Origin: Phyllobacterium zundukense | Lineage (GTDB): Bacteria; Pseudomonadota; Alphaproteobacteria; Rhizobiales; Rhizobiaceae | NCBI RefSeq assembly: GCF_025452195.1 | Contig: NZ_CP104973.1 | Coordinates: 1-64,000, forward strand | Length of the DNA: 64,000 nucleotides | Reading direction: 5' to 3' | Shown: piece by piece, positions 9,163 through 18,981 of the stretch | Position numbering within the stretch: the first letter of the stretch is position 1 | How the letters are laid out: each line of letters opens with the position of its first letter | Program-made: the position numbers and the translations under genes | The notes under the pieces: model-generated | The model's input: the letters and a program-made list of their open reading frames with translations, nothing else | Databases searched by the model: none | Told to the model about the DNA's origin: nothing

Positions 9163-10151
9163 TTTATCTGTTCCATCTCGTCAGTCGAAAGCGAACGCGG
9201 CGCGGCAGCACGGACGAGCCGGTCATTGATGGCTTCGCCCAATCCGTTAAAGGGAATAGGTTCAACAGCGATCACAGATCGGCCGAGAGTGTCGAGGCGT
9301 TTCATGAAGTCGAAGAGGTTGGCGGCGGCCTCGCGCAAATTGCCAGTCTCGCTGAGATTAAGCATGGCCGCAGCAAGTTCCGCGTGACGGGCACGCAGCG
9401 GACCGAACGCAAGCAAGCACTCCCCTTCCCGCACCTCGTGCACATTGAGCCGGACGCTCGCCGACGGCGCATAATGCGACGTCATCATGCCAGGCGCCTG
9501 AATGGCGGCGCGTTGATCCAGCCGTTCCAGCTTGTGGCCGATAACCGCCTCTATGTCTTCGGCAGCAAGCCCGCCCGGACGCAACAACAAAACTGCATTC
9601 CCTTGCACTTTGACGATCGTCGACTCCAGCCCAACCTCGGAAGGACCTGCATCGAGGATGAGCGCAATCTTTTGACCAAGATCATCGGCGACGGCTTTGG
9701 CACTCGTGCCGCTGATCTTTCCCGACGTATTGGCGCTCGGAGCCGCGAGGGGCCTATCAAGCTTCGCGATGATCCTTCCGGCAATCCCGCGCGGCATCCG
9801 CAGGGCTATGCTATCCAGACCTGCCGCCACGAGGGGATGAATGCCGGCATCCGGCTTCAACGGAACGACCAGCGTGAGCGGACCGGGCCAGAACGCATCG
9901 ATCAAGCTCCGCGATAGAGGATCGATCAGGGCGTAGCGTTCCGCCATGGCAATATCGGAGACATGGCAGATCAGCGGGTTGAAATGTGGCCTGCCTTTCG
10001 CTTCGAAGATTCTGGCCACCGCGTCACCCTTGGTGGCATCGGCCGCAAGTCCGTAAACGGTCTCGGTCGGAATAGCGACGAGTTTGCCTTCGGCAAGCGT
10101 GGAAGCTGCCGTTTCGATTGCTTGTTCGTCTGCCGCAAGGATGAGGGCCAA
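9159..10151 (-). CDS. tsaC: L-threonylcarbamoyladenylate synthase (Sua5/YwlC long form)
   Basis: Makes threonylcarbamoyl-AMP from Thr, bicarbonate and ATP for the t6A37 modification of ANN-decoding tRNAs. I place the start at the TTG at 10151, preceded by GGAG at good spacing, giving 330 residues. The reading frame stays open upstream, but that part does not resemble the family. Motifs are IPTETVYGLAADAT near the N-terminus, KGRPHFNPLICHV, FWPGPLTLV, RMPRG and APSANTSGKISGTSA. The Sua5-type C-terminal domain runs from about residue 220. It overlaps the downstream oxidase by 4 bp. Confidence 0.93.
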   Translation of the reverse strand: MALILAADEQAIETAASTLAEGKLVAIPTETVYGLAADATKGDAVARIFEAKGRPHFNPLICHVSDIAMAERYALIDPLSRSLIDAFWPGPLTLVVPLKPDAGIHPLVAAGLDSIALRMPRGIAGRIIAKLDRPLAAPSANTSGKISGTSAKAVADDLGQKIALILDAGPSEVGLESTIVKVQGNAVLLLRPGGLAAEDIEAVIGHKLERLDQRAAIQAPGMMTSHYAPSASVRLNVHEVREGECLLAFGPLRARHAELAAAMLNLSETGNLREAAANLFDFMKRLDTLGRSVIAVEPIPFNGLGEAINDRLVRAAAPRSLSTDEMEQIK

Positions 10152-10332
10152 AGCTGTCTCCGATCGCGTGCATTGCCTACACGATGGAGAACACTTGCTG
10201 CAAGTGCGTTGACTTTCATGCTGATGAACACGCCGAATGACATCATGCATAAAATTGAATCCATCCTGAACAAGGCTTGGCAATAAATCGCTGTTAACAG
10301 TCGGCCAAGATAAGAACAGGGACGGGTTTGCC

Positions 10333-10710
10333 ATGCTTCGCCAGATCATTGCCGCAACGACCATTGCGCTCTTCTCGGTATCCGCCCAAGCCGGCTCGAT
10401 CGACGAAATCAGCGGGTCGGCCAAACCGAACTCCGTCTCATATGTCGGCTATGACAGCTTCGACGCAAACGGCAATCCGGTCTGCTCACCTTGCCAGGCG
10501 CAAAAGGCAAAAGAGGCAGCCAAGCTGAAAGCCTATGCCGAACGGCGCGAACGTTCGCGCCAATATATGGCGCGTTTGCAGGGCAACGGTACACAATCCG
10601 ACTCGATGATGGCCGCCAATGCAGCGCCGCTTGCGCAACCCGGCCAGCCGGCACCTGAAAAGGTTATCGCCGATGTCGGAGAAACACCGCTGCGCGCCGG
10701 CGTGCAATAG
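10333..10710 (+). CDS. Secreted/periplasmic protein of unknown function
   Basis: Protein of 125 residues with a classical signal peptide (MLRQIIAATTIALFSVSAQA). The mature part has one CSPCQAQKAKEAAK segment with a CxxC pair, then a charged, probably helical stretch (AYAERRERSRQYMARL), then a Pro/Ala-rich tail. I do not recognise a family. CxxC could bind metal or haem or be redox active, but there is no CxxCH. It is divergent from tsaC and convergent with glyS. Confidence 0.65.
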   Translation: MLRQIIAATTIALFSVSAQAGSIDEISGSAKPNSVSYVGYDSFDANGNPVCSPCQAQKAKEAAKLKAYAERRERSRQYMARLQGNGTQSDSMMAANAAPLAQPGQPAPEKVIADVGETPLRAGVQ

Positions 10711-10743
10711 ACAGGCGCGCTAGGAACAGCGCCTATCCTCTTG

Positions 10744-13038
10744 TTATCCCGCTATTTTTGAGAAATCCGCAACCGTGTTCGTTGCTGTCCTGATGCGGGA
10801 GAGCAATGCCAGACGGTTTGCGCGAATGTCTGGATTGTCGTCGTTAACCAGCACTTTCTCAAAGAATGAATCAACTGGTTCACGTAAAGCGCTAAGTGCG
10901 ATCATGGCGCCGGAAAAGTCTTCGTTTTGAATCGCTTGCGCCGCCTGGCTCTCAGCTTGATTCACCGCCGCTGAAAGCTCCCGCTCTTCTTCCTGTGTAA
11001 AGAGTTGGGCGTCGACAATCGGGGAAATCGGCGTTCCCTTTTTTTCCTCGGCACTTAAGATGTTGGCGGCACGCTTGGTGCCGGCCAGAAGGTTCTTGCC
11101 GTCTTCCGTATTGAGGAAAACCACCAGCGCTTCGACCCGCCGCGCGATCAGCAACAGATTGTCAGCGCCTTCGGTCAGCACCGCATCGATCAGATCGTGG
11201 CGGGCACCCAGTTCGCGCAGGTGTACTTTCAGACGCTCGTGGAAGAAGCCGAGCAGGTCGAGGAGAATGGGCTGGGACCGCTCGGAGAGCTGGCCGCGTA
11301 TACGCTTCTCGAAGCCGGAGATGGCGTTGGTGACATCCTCCTCGCCGTCGACGTCACCCGTATCCTGTGCCGCCTGGTCTTCCTCGAAATGCTGGATGCG
11401 CTGTTCGATCTTTTCTTCGCGCAGCTGAATGAACGCCGATTGAAACAATGGCAACAATTCGATTTTCCATTCGCTGGAAAGAAGGAGGCGGATGACGCCG
11501 AGTGCCGCACGTCGCAGCGCGAAAGGATCTTTCGAGCCGGTCGGCTTTTCATCGATGGACCAGAAGCCGACAAGCGTGTCGAGCTTGTCGGCAAGGGCAA
11601 CCGCGATCGAAACAGGATCAGCCGGCACAAAATCGGAGGGACCTTGCGGCTTGTAATGTTCCTCGATAGCAGCGGCGACGGAAGGATGCTCCTTCTGCAG
11701 CAACGCATATTTACGGCCCATTCCACCCTGCAGTTCGGGGAACTCGCCGACGATTTCGGTCGTAAGGTCGGCCTTCGCGAGAACAGCGGCACGCATTGCC
11801 AGCGCTGGATCAGCGCCAACCAGCGGAGCGATTTCACGCGCAAGATTCTTGATCCGGGTGACGCGTTCGCCCTGTGTGCCGAGCTTGGCATGGAACGTGA
11901 CATTCAGCGCATCGAGCCGCGCTATGCGCTGGTCCAGCGGCTTCTTGAGATCTAGATCGAACTTGATCGCAGCCGGGGCGAGCGTGTGCATGTCCGGCAG
12001 ATCGTGCTGATCGGTGTTCCAAAAATAGAGCGCGTCGGAAAGGCGCGCCCGCACGACCTTGCCATTGCCGTGAGCGATCTCACGGCCGCCATCAGTCGCC
12101 TCTATATTGGAAACGAGAATGAACTTGTTGGACAGCCTGTCGCTTTGGCCCTGCTTACGCGTGACGAAGCATTTCTGGTTCGTCTTGATCGTCAGGCGGA
12201 TGACTTCTGGTGGAATGGCAAGGAATTCTTCCTCGAACTCGCCCATCAGCACCACCGGCCATTCAACCAGGCCCGACACTTCTTCGAGCAGCGCATCATC
12301 TTCGACCAATTCCAGACCGGACGCGAATGCGATATTCTGCGCATCCGACAGGATAATTTCCTTACGGCGATCCGCGTCGAGCACGACCCTGGCTTTTTCA
12401 AGCTTGGCGACGTAGTCGTCGAAACGGCGAACGGCAATGGGCTTGCCGTCGCTCAGAAAACGATGGCCATAGGTGACATTGCCGGCGCGTAACCCATCTA
12501 TCTCGAAGTCGACAACGACAGGCTCTTCGGTTTCGGGCCCGAAGGTGCAGACGATCGACTGCAGCGGACGCACCCAGCGCAAGCTGCCGGGCTTTGACGA
12601 CGCTTTACCCCAACGCATGGATTTCGGCCAGGGAAACGCGGCGACGATCTTCGGCATGATTTCCGCGATGATCTCTTCAGCGGCGCGGCCGGGCTTGGTC
12701 AGATGAGCGACATAGAAATCGCCCTTCTTCGGATCGGTATGGACGTGCGCTTCGGATATATCGGCAAGGCCCGCAGAGCGCAGGAAACCCGCAATCGCCT
12801 GCTCGGGAGCAGTCACGCTGGGGCCTTTGCGATCCTCGTGCACGTCCTTGGAACGCGCGTTCAGCCCACGTATGTCCAGTGTCAGGCGGCGCGGCGTGCA
12901 GTAATCGCCTGCGGCCTCATAGGTGAGGCCAGCCTCGACCAACGCGTCGGTCACGAGTTTTTTCAGGTCGCCCGCGGCCTTGCGCTGCATCCGGGCGGGA
13001 ATTTCTTCCGAGCGAAGTTCGAGCAAAAGGTCAGGCAT
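10744..13038 (-). CDS. glyS: Glycine--tRNA ligase beta subunit
   Basis: Beta chain of the alpha2beta2 glycyl-tRNA synthetase; it supplies tRNA binding and anticodon recognition. I choose ATG 13038 (begins [18 protein letters not shown], with AGGAG upstream), which gives 764 residues. Reading further upstream enters repeat sequence. Conserved stretches include [15 protein letters not shown], a hallmark of GlyS. The C-terminal anticodon-binding region includes [19 protein letters not shown], typical of the DALR-type end. The gene lies downstream of glyQ, with the DUF559 gene in between. Confidence 0.96.
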   Translation of the reverse strand: MPDLLLELRSEEIPARMQRKAAGDLKKLVTDALVEAGLTYEAAGDYCTPRRLTLDIRGLNARSKDVHEDRKGPSVTAPEQAIAGFLRSAGLADISEAHVHTDPKKGDFYVAHLTKPGRAAEEIIAEIMPKIVAAFPWPKSMRWGKASSKPGSLRWVRPLQSIVCTFGPETEEPVVVDFEIDGLRAGNVTYGHRFLSDGKPIAVRRFDDYVAKLEKARVVLDADRRKEIILSDAQNIAFASGLELVEDDALLEEVSGLVEWPVVLMGEFEEEFLAIPPEVIRLTIKTNQKCFVTRKQGQSDRLSNKFILVSNIEATDGGREIAHGNGKVVRARLSDALYFWNTDQHDLPDMHTLAPAAIKFDLDLKKPLDQRIARLDALNVTFHAKLGTQGERVTRIKNLAREIAPLVGADPALAMRAAVLAKADLTTEIVGEFPELQGGMGRKYALLQKEHPSVAAAIEEHYKPQGPSDFVPADPVSIAVALADKLDTLVGFWSIDEKPTGSKDPFALRRAALGVIRLLLSSEWKIELLPLFQSAFIQLREEKIEQRIQHFEEDQAAQDTGDVDGEEDVTNAISGFEKRIRGQLSERSQPILLDLLGFFHERLKVHLRELGARHDLIDAVLTEGADNLLLIARRVEALVVFLNTEDGKNLLAGTKRAANILSAEEKKGTPISPIVDAQLFTQEEERELSAAVNQAESQAAQAIQNEDFSGAMIALSALREPVDSFFEKVLVNDDNPDIRANRLALLSRIRTATNTVADFSKIAG

Positions 13039-13585
13039 GGTAACTCCTGCCCGCACAGAGAGGGCGCATTTCCCAGGAAAATAACTTCTTAGGTAGCAGG
13101 TTTTCGCCCCCACCCGCAGCTTCGCTGCGACCTCCCCCATCTAGGGGGAGGTGGGAGATGCCACTGCCCGCCTCACGCTCCCCTCGATGGGGAGGGTCGG
13201 ACCGCAGGTCCGGGGTGGGGTGTCGTGCTTTCTGCGCCTGAACAACTGCATAGACAGTATCGAGCACGCTATCCAACTCGGTTCGGATTTCATGAGTCCA
13301 AAATCGCAGCACACGATATCCTTCGCCTTCGAGCCAAGCAGTACGCCTTAGGTCATGGCGACGCTGGTTATCCAATCCGTGCTGAAATCCATCGACTTCG
13401 ACAACCAGTTTCAATCGGTGCGAAAGAAAATCCGCACAATAAGGTCCAATTGGCACCTGTCTTCTGAAGTGCGAACCTTCCAATGGTATGCGCCATAGAT
13501 GCTGCCAAAGCTTTCTTTCTTCGTCAGTCATTGCTGCTCGTAACTTTCGGGCAGAAGCAATCTTGAAGGATGAGATTTTTTTCAT
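13031..13585 (-). CDS. DUF559 endonuclease-like protein with repeat-derived C-terminus
   Basis: Protein of 184 residues. Residues 1-120 match the DUF559 family (PD-(D/E)XK-like fold, related to very-short-patch-repair type nucleases): [38 protein letters not shown] with the D...E.D pattern, and GYRVLRFW. From about residue 122 onward the sequence is encoded by a palindromic intergenic repeat (13,085-13,215), so the C-terminus is probably unselected. The gene sits inside the glyQ-glyS pair; its start is next to the glyQ stop and its stop overlaps the glyS start by 8 bp. Substrate is unknown. Confidence 0.8.
   Translation of the reverse strand: MKKISSFKIASARKLRAAMTDEERKLWQHLWRIPLEGSHFRRQVPIGPYCADFLSHRLKLVVEVDGFQHGLDNQRRHDLRRTAWLEGEGYRVLRFWTHEIRTELDSVLDTVYAVVQAQKARHPTPDLRSDPPHRGEREAGSGISHLPLDGGGRSEAAGGGENLLPKKLFSWEMRPLCAGRSYHA
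13085..13215. repeat. Cluster of short GC-rich palindromes inside DUF559 3' end
   Basis: ACCTCCCCC (13,130-13,138) pairs with GGGGGAGGT (13,144-13,152). Nearby are GCAGCTTCGCTGC and CTCCCCTCGATGGGGAG. This mosaic looks like the rhizobial intergenic mosaic elements. It is read through as codons by the DUF559 gene. Confidence 0.75.
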
Positions 13586-13586
13586 C

Positions 13587-14549
13587 TCAAACTGCCATTC
13601 CGCCGGCTTCAGTCAGCAGGAAGGCTTCGCCGCATGCCTTGGCGAGGTTGCGGACCCGCAGAATGTAGCTCTGGCGCTCGGTCACCGAAATGACACCGCG
13701 CGCATCGAGAAGATTGAAGGCATGCGAGGCCTTGATGCATTGGTCGTAGGCCGGCAGCACCATTTTGTGCTGCGGGCTGTTGTCCCCAGCCTTGGGAGCA
13801 CCAGCACGCAGGAGTGCCTCGCACTCAGCTTCGGCATCCTCGAAATGCCGCAGCAGAGTGGCAGTGTTCGCATGCTCGAAATTGTGCCGCGAGTATTCCT
13901 GTTCGGCCTGCAGAAAGACATCGCCATAGGTGACTTTTTCATCGCCTTCGAGGCCGTTGAAGTTCAGGTCGTAGACGTTGTCGATACCCTGCACATACAT
14001 GGCGAGGCGTTCCAGGCCGTAGGTCAGCTCACCGGAAACCGGGGCGCACTCGATGCCGCAGACCTGCTGGAAATAGGTGAACTGCGAGACTTCCATGCCG
14101 TCGCACCAGCATTCCCAGCCGAGTCCCCAGGCGCCGAGGGTCGGGCTTTCCCAGTCATCCTCGACAAAACGGATATCGTGCAGCAGCGGATCGAGCCCGA
14201 TCGCCCGTAGAGAGCCGAGATAAAGCTCCTGCAGGTTGGGCGGCGATGGCTTGATGATCACCTGATACTGGTAATAGTGCTGCAAGCGGTTCGGGTTTTC
14301 GCCGTAGCGGCCGTCCTTGGGGCGGCGCGAAGGCTGCACATAGGCTGCCTTCCATGGCTTTGGTCCAAGCGAACGCAAGGTTGTTGCCGGATGGAACGTG
14401 CCGGCGCCAACTTCCATGTCATAGGGCTGCAGGATCACGCAGCCATGTTGGGCCCAGTAATTGTGAAACGTGAGTATCAGAGCCTGAAACGATCGGGTCG
14501 GCTGCATATGATCGGGGAGTGAAACGGTCACCGCATGGGCCTTTGACAA
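13587..14549 (-). CDS. glyQ: Glycine--tRNA ligase alpha subunit
   Basis: Catalytic alpha chain of the alpha2beta2 glycyl-tRNA synthetase, a class II aaRS. The 320 residues include the almost invariant [20 protein letters not shown], then [35 protein letters not shown] and [21 protein letters not shown] 14549 adds about 14 residues before the usual start; [12 protein letters not shown] is an alternative at 14507. It heads a glyQ - DUF559 - glyS unit on the minus strand. Confidence 0.97.
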   Translation of the reverse strand: MSKAHAVTVSLPDHMQPTRSFQALILTFHNYWAQHGCVILQPYDMEVGAGTFHPATTLRSLGPKPWKAAYVQPSRRPKDGRYGENPNRLQHYYQYQVIIKPSPPNLQELYLGSLRAIGLDPLLHDIRFVEDDWESPTLGAWGLGWECWCDGMEVSQFTYFQQVCGIECAPVSGELTYGLERLAMYVQGIDNVYDLNFNGLEGDEKVTYGDVFLQAEQEYSRHNFEHANTATLLRHFEDAEAECEALLRAGAPKAGDNSPQHKMVLPAYDQCIKASHAFNLLDARGVISVTERQSYILRVRNLAKACGEAFLLTEAGGMAV

Positions 14550-14609
14550 CTAGGAACGGAGTGCACGTCCTAAGACCTGCACTCCAGCCGGTCAAGTAGA
14601 ACCAAGCAG

Positions 14610-16415
14610 TCAGCCCTTCTTGTCGGCGGGAGCCGCTGCCGGTGCAGGTGCAACAGGCGGCTTCGGTGCATCGGGACCATTCTTGGCGACGCCCGGATCC
14701 TTGTCGTCGGGAAGGCCGCTCTTCAGCTTTTCCTCGATCTTGACCAGATCTTCCGGCTCGGGCTTGGAATCCCGTGCATGCGCCCATTGGAACGTTGCTT
14801 CGAGTTTGCGGCCGGCTCGCCAATAGGCATCACCCAGATGATCGTTGATCGTTGCATCTTCCGCCCGAAGTTTCACGGCCTGCTCGAGTTGGGCCACAGC
14901 ATCATCATAACGGCCAAGGCGGTAGTAGGCCCAGCCGAGGGAATCAACGATGTAACCGTCCTGTGGACGAGCTGCGACGGCCTTCTTGATCAGATCAAGC
15001 CCCTGCTCGAGTTTGGTATTCATGTCGATCCACGAATAACCGAGATAGTTCAGCACCTGCGGCTGGTCAGGATAAAGCTCGAGCGCCTTGAGGAAATTCG
15101 GCTCGGCCTTGTCCCATTGTTTCAGGCGCTCGTAGGCGATTCCCCGCTGATAGAAAATCGTCCAGTCGTTGCGGGTCGGCTCCTTGAGCACGCCGACCGC
15201 CCGGTCATAGGTTTCCGCGGCCATCTGATAGTTCTTGTCTTGCGAGTAGATGCTCCCGATCGCGAGATAGGTACGCATATCTTCGGGTTGGCTTTTCAGC
15301 AGGCCATTGAGGTGCTGGATGGCCTCGTCATTGCGCTTCAGGATCGCCAGATTGATGGCGAGTTGCATTTCGGCATCGCGGCTATAGGGAGAATCCGCAG
15401 AAATCTTGCCGAAATAGTCAATCGCCTTGTCTGACTGTTCAAGCTTGGCGCTGATGTCGCCAAGCTGGTAGAGCGTCGCATCGTGATCCGGACGAAGCGG
15501 CAAGGACATCTGCAAATAGAGCTTGGAGAAAGCTTCGCCGCCATTGCGATTGATAGCAGTCGCCACCGTATAAAGTACCTCGGCCGCGCCCTGTTGCGCT
15601 GTTTGTATGAGTGGTTTTACCGTCTTCCCATCAGCAATCTGCTTGCCGAATTCAGCGAGCACCATGCGGCCGGATAGCACGTCGGAGGCTTCCTTGACCA
15701 AGGCTTGGGCACCGTCCTTGTCGCCCGAGCGCATCTTGAATGACGCATAGGCTTCGACGAGACGTTCATAGGTGTCGGGTGCTGCAGCAACATTTGTCTT
15801 GTCGTCGATCGCGCTCTGGTAGAACGTTGCAGCCTTATCCTTCTGGCCGGCCATATCGGCGATCAGTGCGGAATTGTACGTCTTGAAAAGTGTGAAACCT
15901 TCCGGCCCCTGCAACTTGTCGATCATCGAAAGCGCTTCGTTCGGCTTGCCAGCGCCCGCCTTGGCCCACGCCGCAACGAGCCCGGTTATCATGCGATCAA
16001 GATCGGATTGCAGCGACAGCATCATCAGGGTATCGACCTGCCGGTATTGCTTCCTGTTGAGAGCGTCGATACCGAGAGCCAGCCGAGAAAACCGTTCTAT
16101 TTCCGGAACAGACTTCAGCTCTTCCGCGATTGGCAGTGCTTGCTTGAACTGTCCATTGGTCAACAGCACCAGCATCAGGCTCTGCCGCAGCTCCGTGTTC
16201 TTCGGATCATACGCCAGCGCCTGCCGGTAGAACGAGATTGCGCTGTCGAAATCATTGCTGCGCTCCGCGGTACGCGCGGAAAGGAACGCGCCGGAAAGAG
16301 TGCCGGCATTCAATGTCGGAGTGGTGTTGGTCGCGGCCTGAGCGGACGCAGCTCCCACCGTTAACGCAGCGAGCGTTGCGCCCATGACCGAGCCAAGCAA
16401 TTTACGACGCTGCAT
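14610..16415 (-). CDS. Exported tetratricopeptide repeat protein
   Basis: Protein of 601 residues starting at ATG 16415 (AAAGAGGG just upstream), with a signal peptide MQRRKLLGSVMGATLAALTVGAASA. It then shows many 34-residue helical TPR units across residues 35-560, such as DAEMQLAINLAILKRNDEA, DMRTYLAIGSIYSQDKNYQ and GYIVDSLGWAYYRLGRYDDA. The C-terminal 40 residues are Pro/Ala-rich. Such proteins usually scaffold envelope or outer-membrane assembly; no enzyme domain is visible. It lies 61 bp from glyQ and 135 bp from the polyprenyl synthase, both on the same strand. Confidence 0.88.
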   Translation of the reverse strand: MQRRKLLGSVMGATLAALTVGAASAQAATNTTPTLNAGTLSGAFLSARTAERSNDFDSAISFYRQALAYDPKNTELRQSLMLVLLTNGQFKQALPIAEELKSVPEIERFSRLALGIDALNRKQYRQVDTLMMLSLQSDLDRMITGLVAAWAKAGAGKPNEALSMIDKLQGPEGFTLFKTYNSALIADMAGQKDKAATFYQSAIDDKTNVAAAPDTYERLVEAYASFKMRSGDKDGAQALVKEASDVLSGRMVLAEFGKQIADGKTVKPLIQTAQQGAAEVLYTVATAINRNGGEAFSKLYLQMSLPLRPDHDATLYQLGDISAKLEQSDKAIDYFGKISADSPYSRDAEMQLAINLAILKRNDEAIQHLNGLLKSQPEDMRTYLAIGSIYSQDKNYQMAAETYDRAVGVLKEPTRNDWTIFYQRGIAYERLKQWDKAEPNFLKALELYPDQPQVLNYLGYSWIDMNTKLEQGLDLIKKAVAARPQDGYIVDSLGWAYYRLGRYDDAVAQLEQAVKLRAEDATINDHLGDAYWRAGRKLEATFQWAHARDSKPEPEDLVKIEEKLKSGLPDDKDPGVAKNGPDAPKPPVAPAPAAAPADKKG

Positions 16416-16549
16416 AACAAAACCCTCTTTGTGTTCCCGAATTGTGATGATTGTCCGAATCCTCAAGGAAACCATGGCCTTTTTACGGTTTTCGCTCAAG
16501 GTTGATCGAATGTTCCGAGTTTTGGGCCTTTACGCAGCGTAAGAACCCA

Positions 16550-17566
16550 TCAATTGACCCGGCTGATGCAGAAGTCGATGACTTCGAGAAGCGCATCCTT
16601 CTGCGGCGATTGATCGAGTGGAGCGAGTGCATCCCGGGCGATTCCGCCAAAGTGGCGGGCGCGCTGTATTGTATCACTCAACGCACCATAACGTGTCATC
16701 AATCCTTTGGCTTTTTCCAGGCCCTTGTCGTCATTTGCACCGTTCTCGAGCGCATCCTTCCAGAAAAGCCGCTCTTCGGGTGTTCCGCGCCGGTAGGTGA
16801 GGACCACCGGCAGGGTAATCTTGCCCTCGCGGAAATCGTCGCCAGTGTTCTTGCCAAGATCCTTGGCGTTGCCGCCATAATCCAGAGCATCATCGACAAG
16901 CTGGAAGGCGAGCCCGAGATTGAGACCATAGGAACGGAGCGCTTGGCGGTCGGTCCGCGACGCGCAAGCGATGATCGGTCCAACTTCAGCGGCCGCAGAA
17001 AAAAGCGCTGCCGTCTTCGCCTTGATGACGGCAAGATATTCGTCTTCGGTGGTTTCGAGATTTTTTGCAGCCGCAAGCTGCATTACTTCGCCTTCAGCAA
17101 TCACCGACGCCGAAGTCGCGAGCACATCAAGTGCGTCCAGCGAGCCAACATCGACCATCATCTTGAAAGCCTGGCCCAAGAGAAAATCACCGACCAGAAC
17201 GCTCGCCTGGTTGCCCCAGATCATGCGCGCCGTGCGCTTTCCCCGGCGCAGATCGCTTTCGTCAACAACATCGTCGTGCAGCAGTGTCGCCGTGTGCATG
17301 AATTCGACGCTGGTCGCAAGTTTGACATGGCCATCGCCGTGGTAGCCGAACATGCGGGCTGCAGCGAGCGTGATCATCGGGCGCAAACGCTTGCCGCCGG
17401 AAGAGATCAGATGGTTCGCAACCTCTGGAATCATCTCGACGTCCGACCCGGCTTTCGACAGGATGAGTTCGTTGACGCGGGCCATATCGGCGCCGGTCAG
17501 ATCGATCAGCGGCTGCACCGATCCTGTACTGTTCTTCTTATCGTCAAGACTGACAACGACGCCCAA
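16550..17566 (-). CDS. Polyprenyl (octa/decaprenyl) diphosphate synthase
   Basis: Builds the isoprenoid side chain of ubiquinone. I start at TTG 17566 (GGGAG upstream), giving 338 residues, the usual length. Reading upstream enters non-family sequence. The first Asp-rich motif LLHDDVVDESD lies at about 95-105 and the second, FQLVDDALDYGG, at about 221-232. The GGKRLRP motif is at about 58-64. Ala and Ser residues before the first motif point to a long-chain product, which in this order is usually C50. The product would feed UbiA, encoded at 5,024. Confidence 0.93.
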   Translation of the reverse strand: MGVVVSLDDKKNSTGSVQPLIDLTGADMARVNELILSKAGSDVEMIPEVANHLISSGGKRLRPMITLAAARMFGYHGDGHVKLATSVEFMHTATLLHDDVVDESDLRRGKRTARMIWGNQASVLVGDFLLGQAFKMMVDVGSLDALDVLATSASVIAEGEVMQLAAAKNLETTEDEYLAVIKAKTAALFSAAAEVGPIIACASRTDRQALRSYGLNLGLAFQLVDDALDYGGNAKDLGKNTGDDFREGKITLPVVLTYRRGTPEERLFWKDALENGANDDKGLEKAKGLMTRYGALSDTIQRARHFGGIARDALAPLDQSPQKDALLEVIDFCISRVN

Positions 17567-17672
17567 AACGAAACTCCCTGCGGTTCTGGCCTGATGCGGC
17601 GACACCTTATTTTGAGAGCATGTAACCCGCAAGCGGCGAATTGGCGCGCAAAATTTGCGCCAGTGGACCGAA

Positions 17673-17820
17673 TTTGACATTTGAGTCCTGCGTGGCAGCA
17701 ATGCTCGTGCTCAAGTGTCAAATTCAAGGTTCCACTAGAAACCAATAACTTGCTAGTGGTCCTTTGATTCTGGCATTCGCAAAAAGCGTCCTGCAAAAAT
17801 GGGATGCGAATGTCAGAATC
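17673..17820. repeat. Three nested/adjacent inverted repeats in spacer
   Basis: TTTGACATTTGAG (from about 17,675) faces CTCAAGTGTCAAA (from 17,712). CCACTAG (17,731) faces CTAGTGG (17,752). GATTCTGGCATTCGC (17,766) faces GCGAATGTCAGAATC (17,805). All lie in the 347-bp spacer between the polyprenyl synthase and the DUF2007 gene, which otherwise shows no gene. Confidence 0.75.
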
Positions 17821-17913
17821 GGATCACCAGGGTGACAAATTCGTGATAAGGCCATCCACTGCTTCATACAATCAGGGCAAGGCGCTTTGCGCTACCCTGC
17901 AACGGTAGTCAAA

Positions 17914-18135
17914 ATGATTGAAATACTGCGCACAAATGATCCGGTTTTAATCTCTTTTGTCGAGTCCCTGCTGAAGGAAGCGAAGATAAACCACTTCGTT
18001 GCCGATTCGAACATGAGCATTCTGGAGGGTTCGCTCGGTATTCTCGGGCGCCGCATCATGGTTGATGGCGACCGCGAAAAAGAAGTGCGACAATTGCTCA
18101 TAGACGCCGGTATCGAACGGGAGCTTCGCGACTGA
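17914..18135 (+). CDS. DUF2007 domain protein
   Basis: Small protein of 73 residues starting MIEILRTNDPVLISFVESLL, with the typical GSLGILGRRIMVDGDREKEVRQLL half. It is a ferredoxin-like fold family often annotated as a signal-transducing PII-like helper; the function is unknown. I prefer the ATG at 17914 over the upstream start at 17887. It lies 3 bp before the methyltransferase gene, so the two are very likely co-transcribed. Confidence 0.85.
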   Translation: MIEILRTNDPVLISFVESLLKEAKINHFVADSNMSILEGSLGILGRRIMVDGDREKEVRQLLIDAGIERELRD

Positions 18136-18138
18136 CTT

Positions 18139-18909
18139 ATGCTTGCCGATGCCTCACAGACGAAGGACGCGTTTCATCGCGGCAGATTTTACCTGTTGCA
18201 ACCCGTGGCAAAAGGGCACCGCTCCGGTGTGGACGCGATGATCCTCGCCAGCGTGGTCCCGACCGATTTTGCCGGGCGGGTCGCCGACCTTGGCGCCGGT
18301 GCCGGTGCAGCAGGCCTTGCGGTGCTCTCCCGCTGCAATGGCTCCACGGCCGTCTTGATCGAACGATCGGACTTCATGGCTGAATTCGCGCGCAATTCGC
18401 TGGCGCTGCCTGAAAACAGCGCATTTTCCGGCCGTGCCGAAGTACTTCAGGCCGACGTGACGTTGACAGGCAAGACCCGTAATGCCGCCGGACTTGCTGA
18501 CAACAGCTTTGATTTCGTCATCATGAACCCACCCTTCAATCAGCCCAGCGACCGCGCGACGCCCGACCCGATAAAGGCGGAGGCGCATGTCATGACCAAG
18601 GACATGATGGAAAAATGGGTGAGGACAGCCGCCGCCATCGTAAAGCCCGGCGGATCGATCGGGATCATCGCGCGACCCACATCGATAACGGATTTGCTCG
18701 ATGCTCTTGAGGGACGTTTTGGCGGGCTGATCATTGTTCCCGTGCAGCCAAGACCACAGGACGCCGCCATTCGCATTGTCATCAAGGGTATCAGGGGAAG
18801 CCGGGCGGGACTCTCGCTCTATCCTGCCCTTGTCTTGCACTATGAAACCGGAAATGCATTCACCGAGCGGGCAATTGCCATCAACAATGGATTGGCGTCG
18901 CTTTTTTAG
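18139..18909 (+). CDS. Class I SAM methyltransferase, TrmN6-like (N6-adenine type)
   Basis: Protein of 256 residues with the SAM-binding glycine loop DLGAGAGAAGLA at about 50-61 and the catalytic NPPFNQ at about 130-135. NPPF is diagnostic of N6-adenine or N-methyltransferases. The overall layout resembles TrmN6/YfiC, which methylates A37 of tRNA1(Val). In E. coli that tRNA starts UAC, and whether this protein has the same target is inference. It is co-directional with DUF2007 upstream (3-bp gap) and the S49 peptidase downstream (72-bp gap). Confidence 0.87.
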   Translation: MLADASQTKDAFHRGRFYLLQPVAKGHRSGVDAMILASVVPTDFAGRVADLGAGAGAAGLAVLSRCNGSTAVLIERSDFMAEFARNSLALPENSAFSGRAEVLQADVTLTGKTRNAAGLADNSFDFVIMNPPFNQPSDRATPDPIKAEAHVMTKDMMEKWVRTAAAIVKPGGSIGIIARPTSITDLLDALEGRFGGLIIVPVQPRPQDAAIRIVIKGIRGSRAGLSLYPALVLHYETGNAFTERAIAINNGLASLF

Positions 18910-18981
18910 ACTTTGATCCCATTGTGATTTCCTGCATGTGGCCTACATGGTTCTGACAACGCATAGCCACAGGAGACACGC

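Noticed and set aside
16451..17677. Long open frame on the plus strand (about 400 codons)
   Set aside because: It is antisense to the polyprenyl diphosphate synthase, whose Asp-rich motifs are clear; the plus-strand product has no family features.
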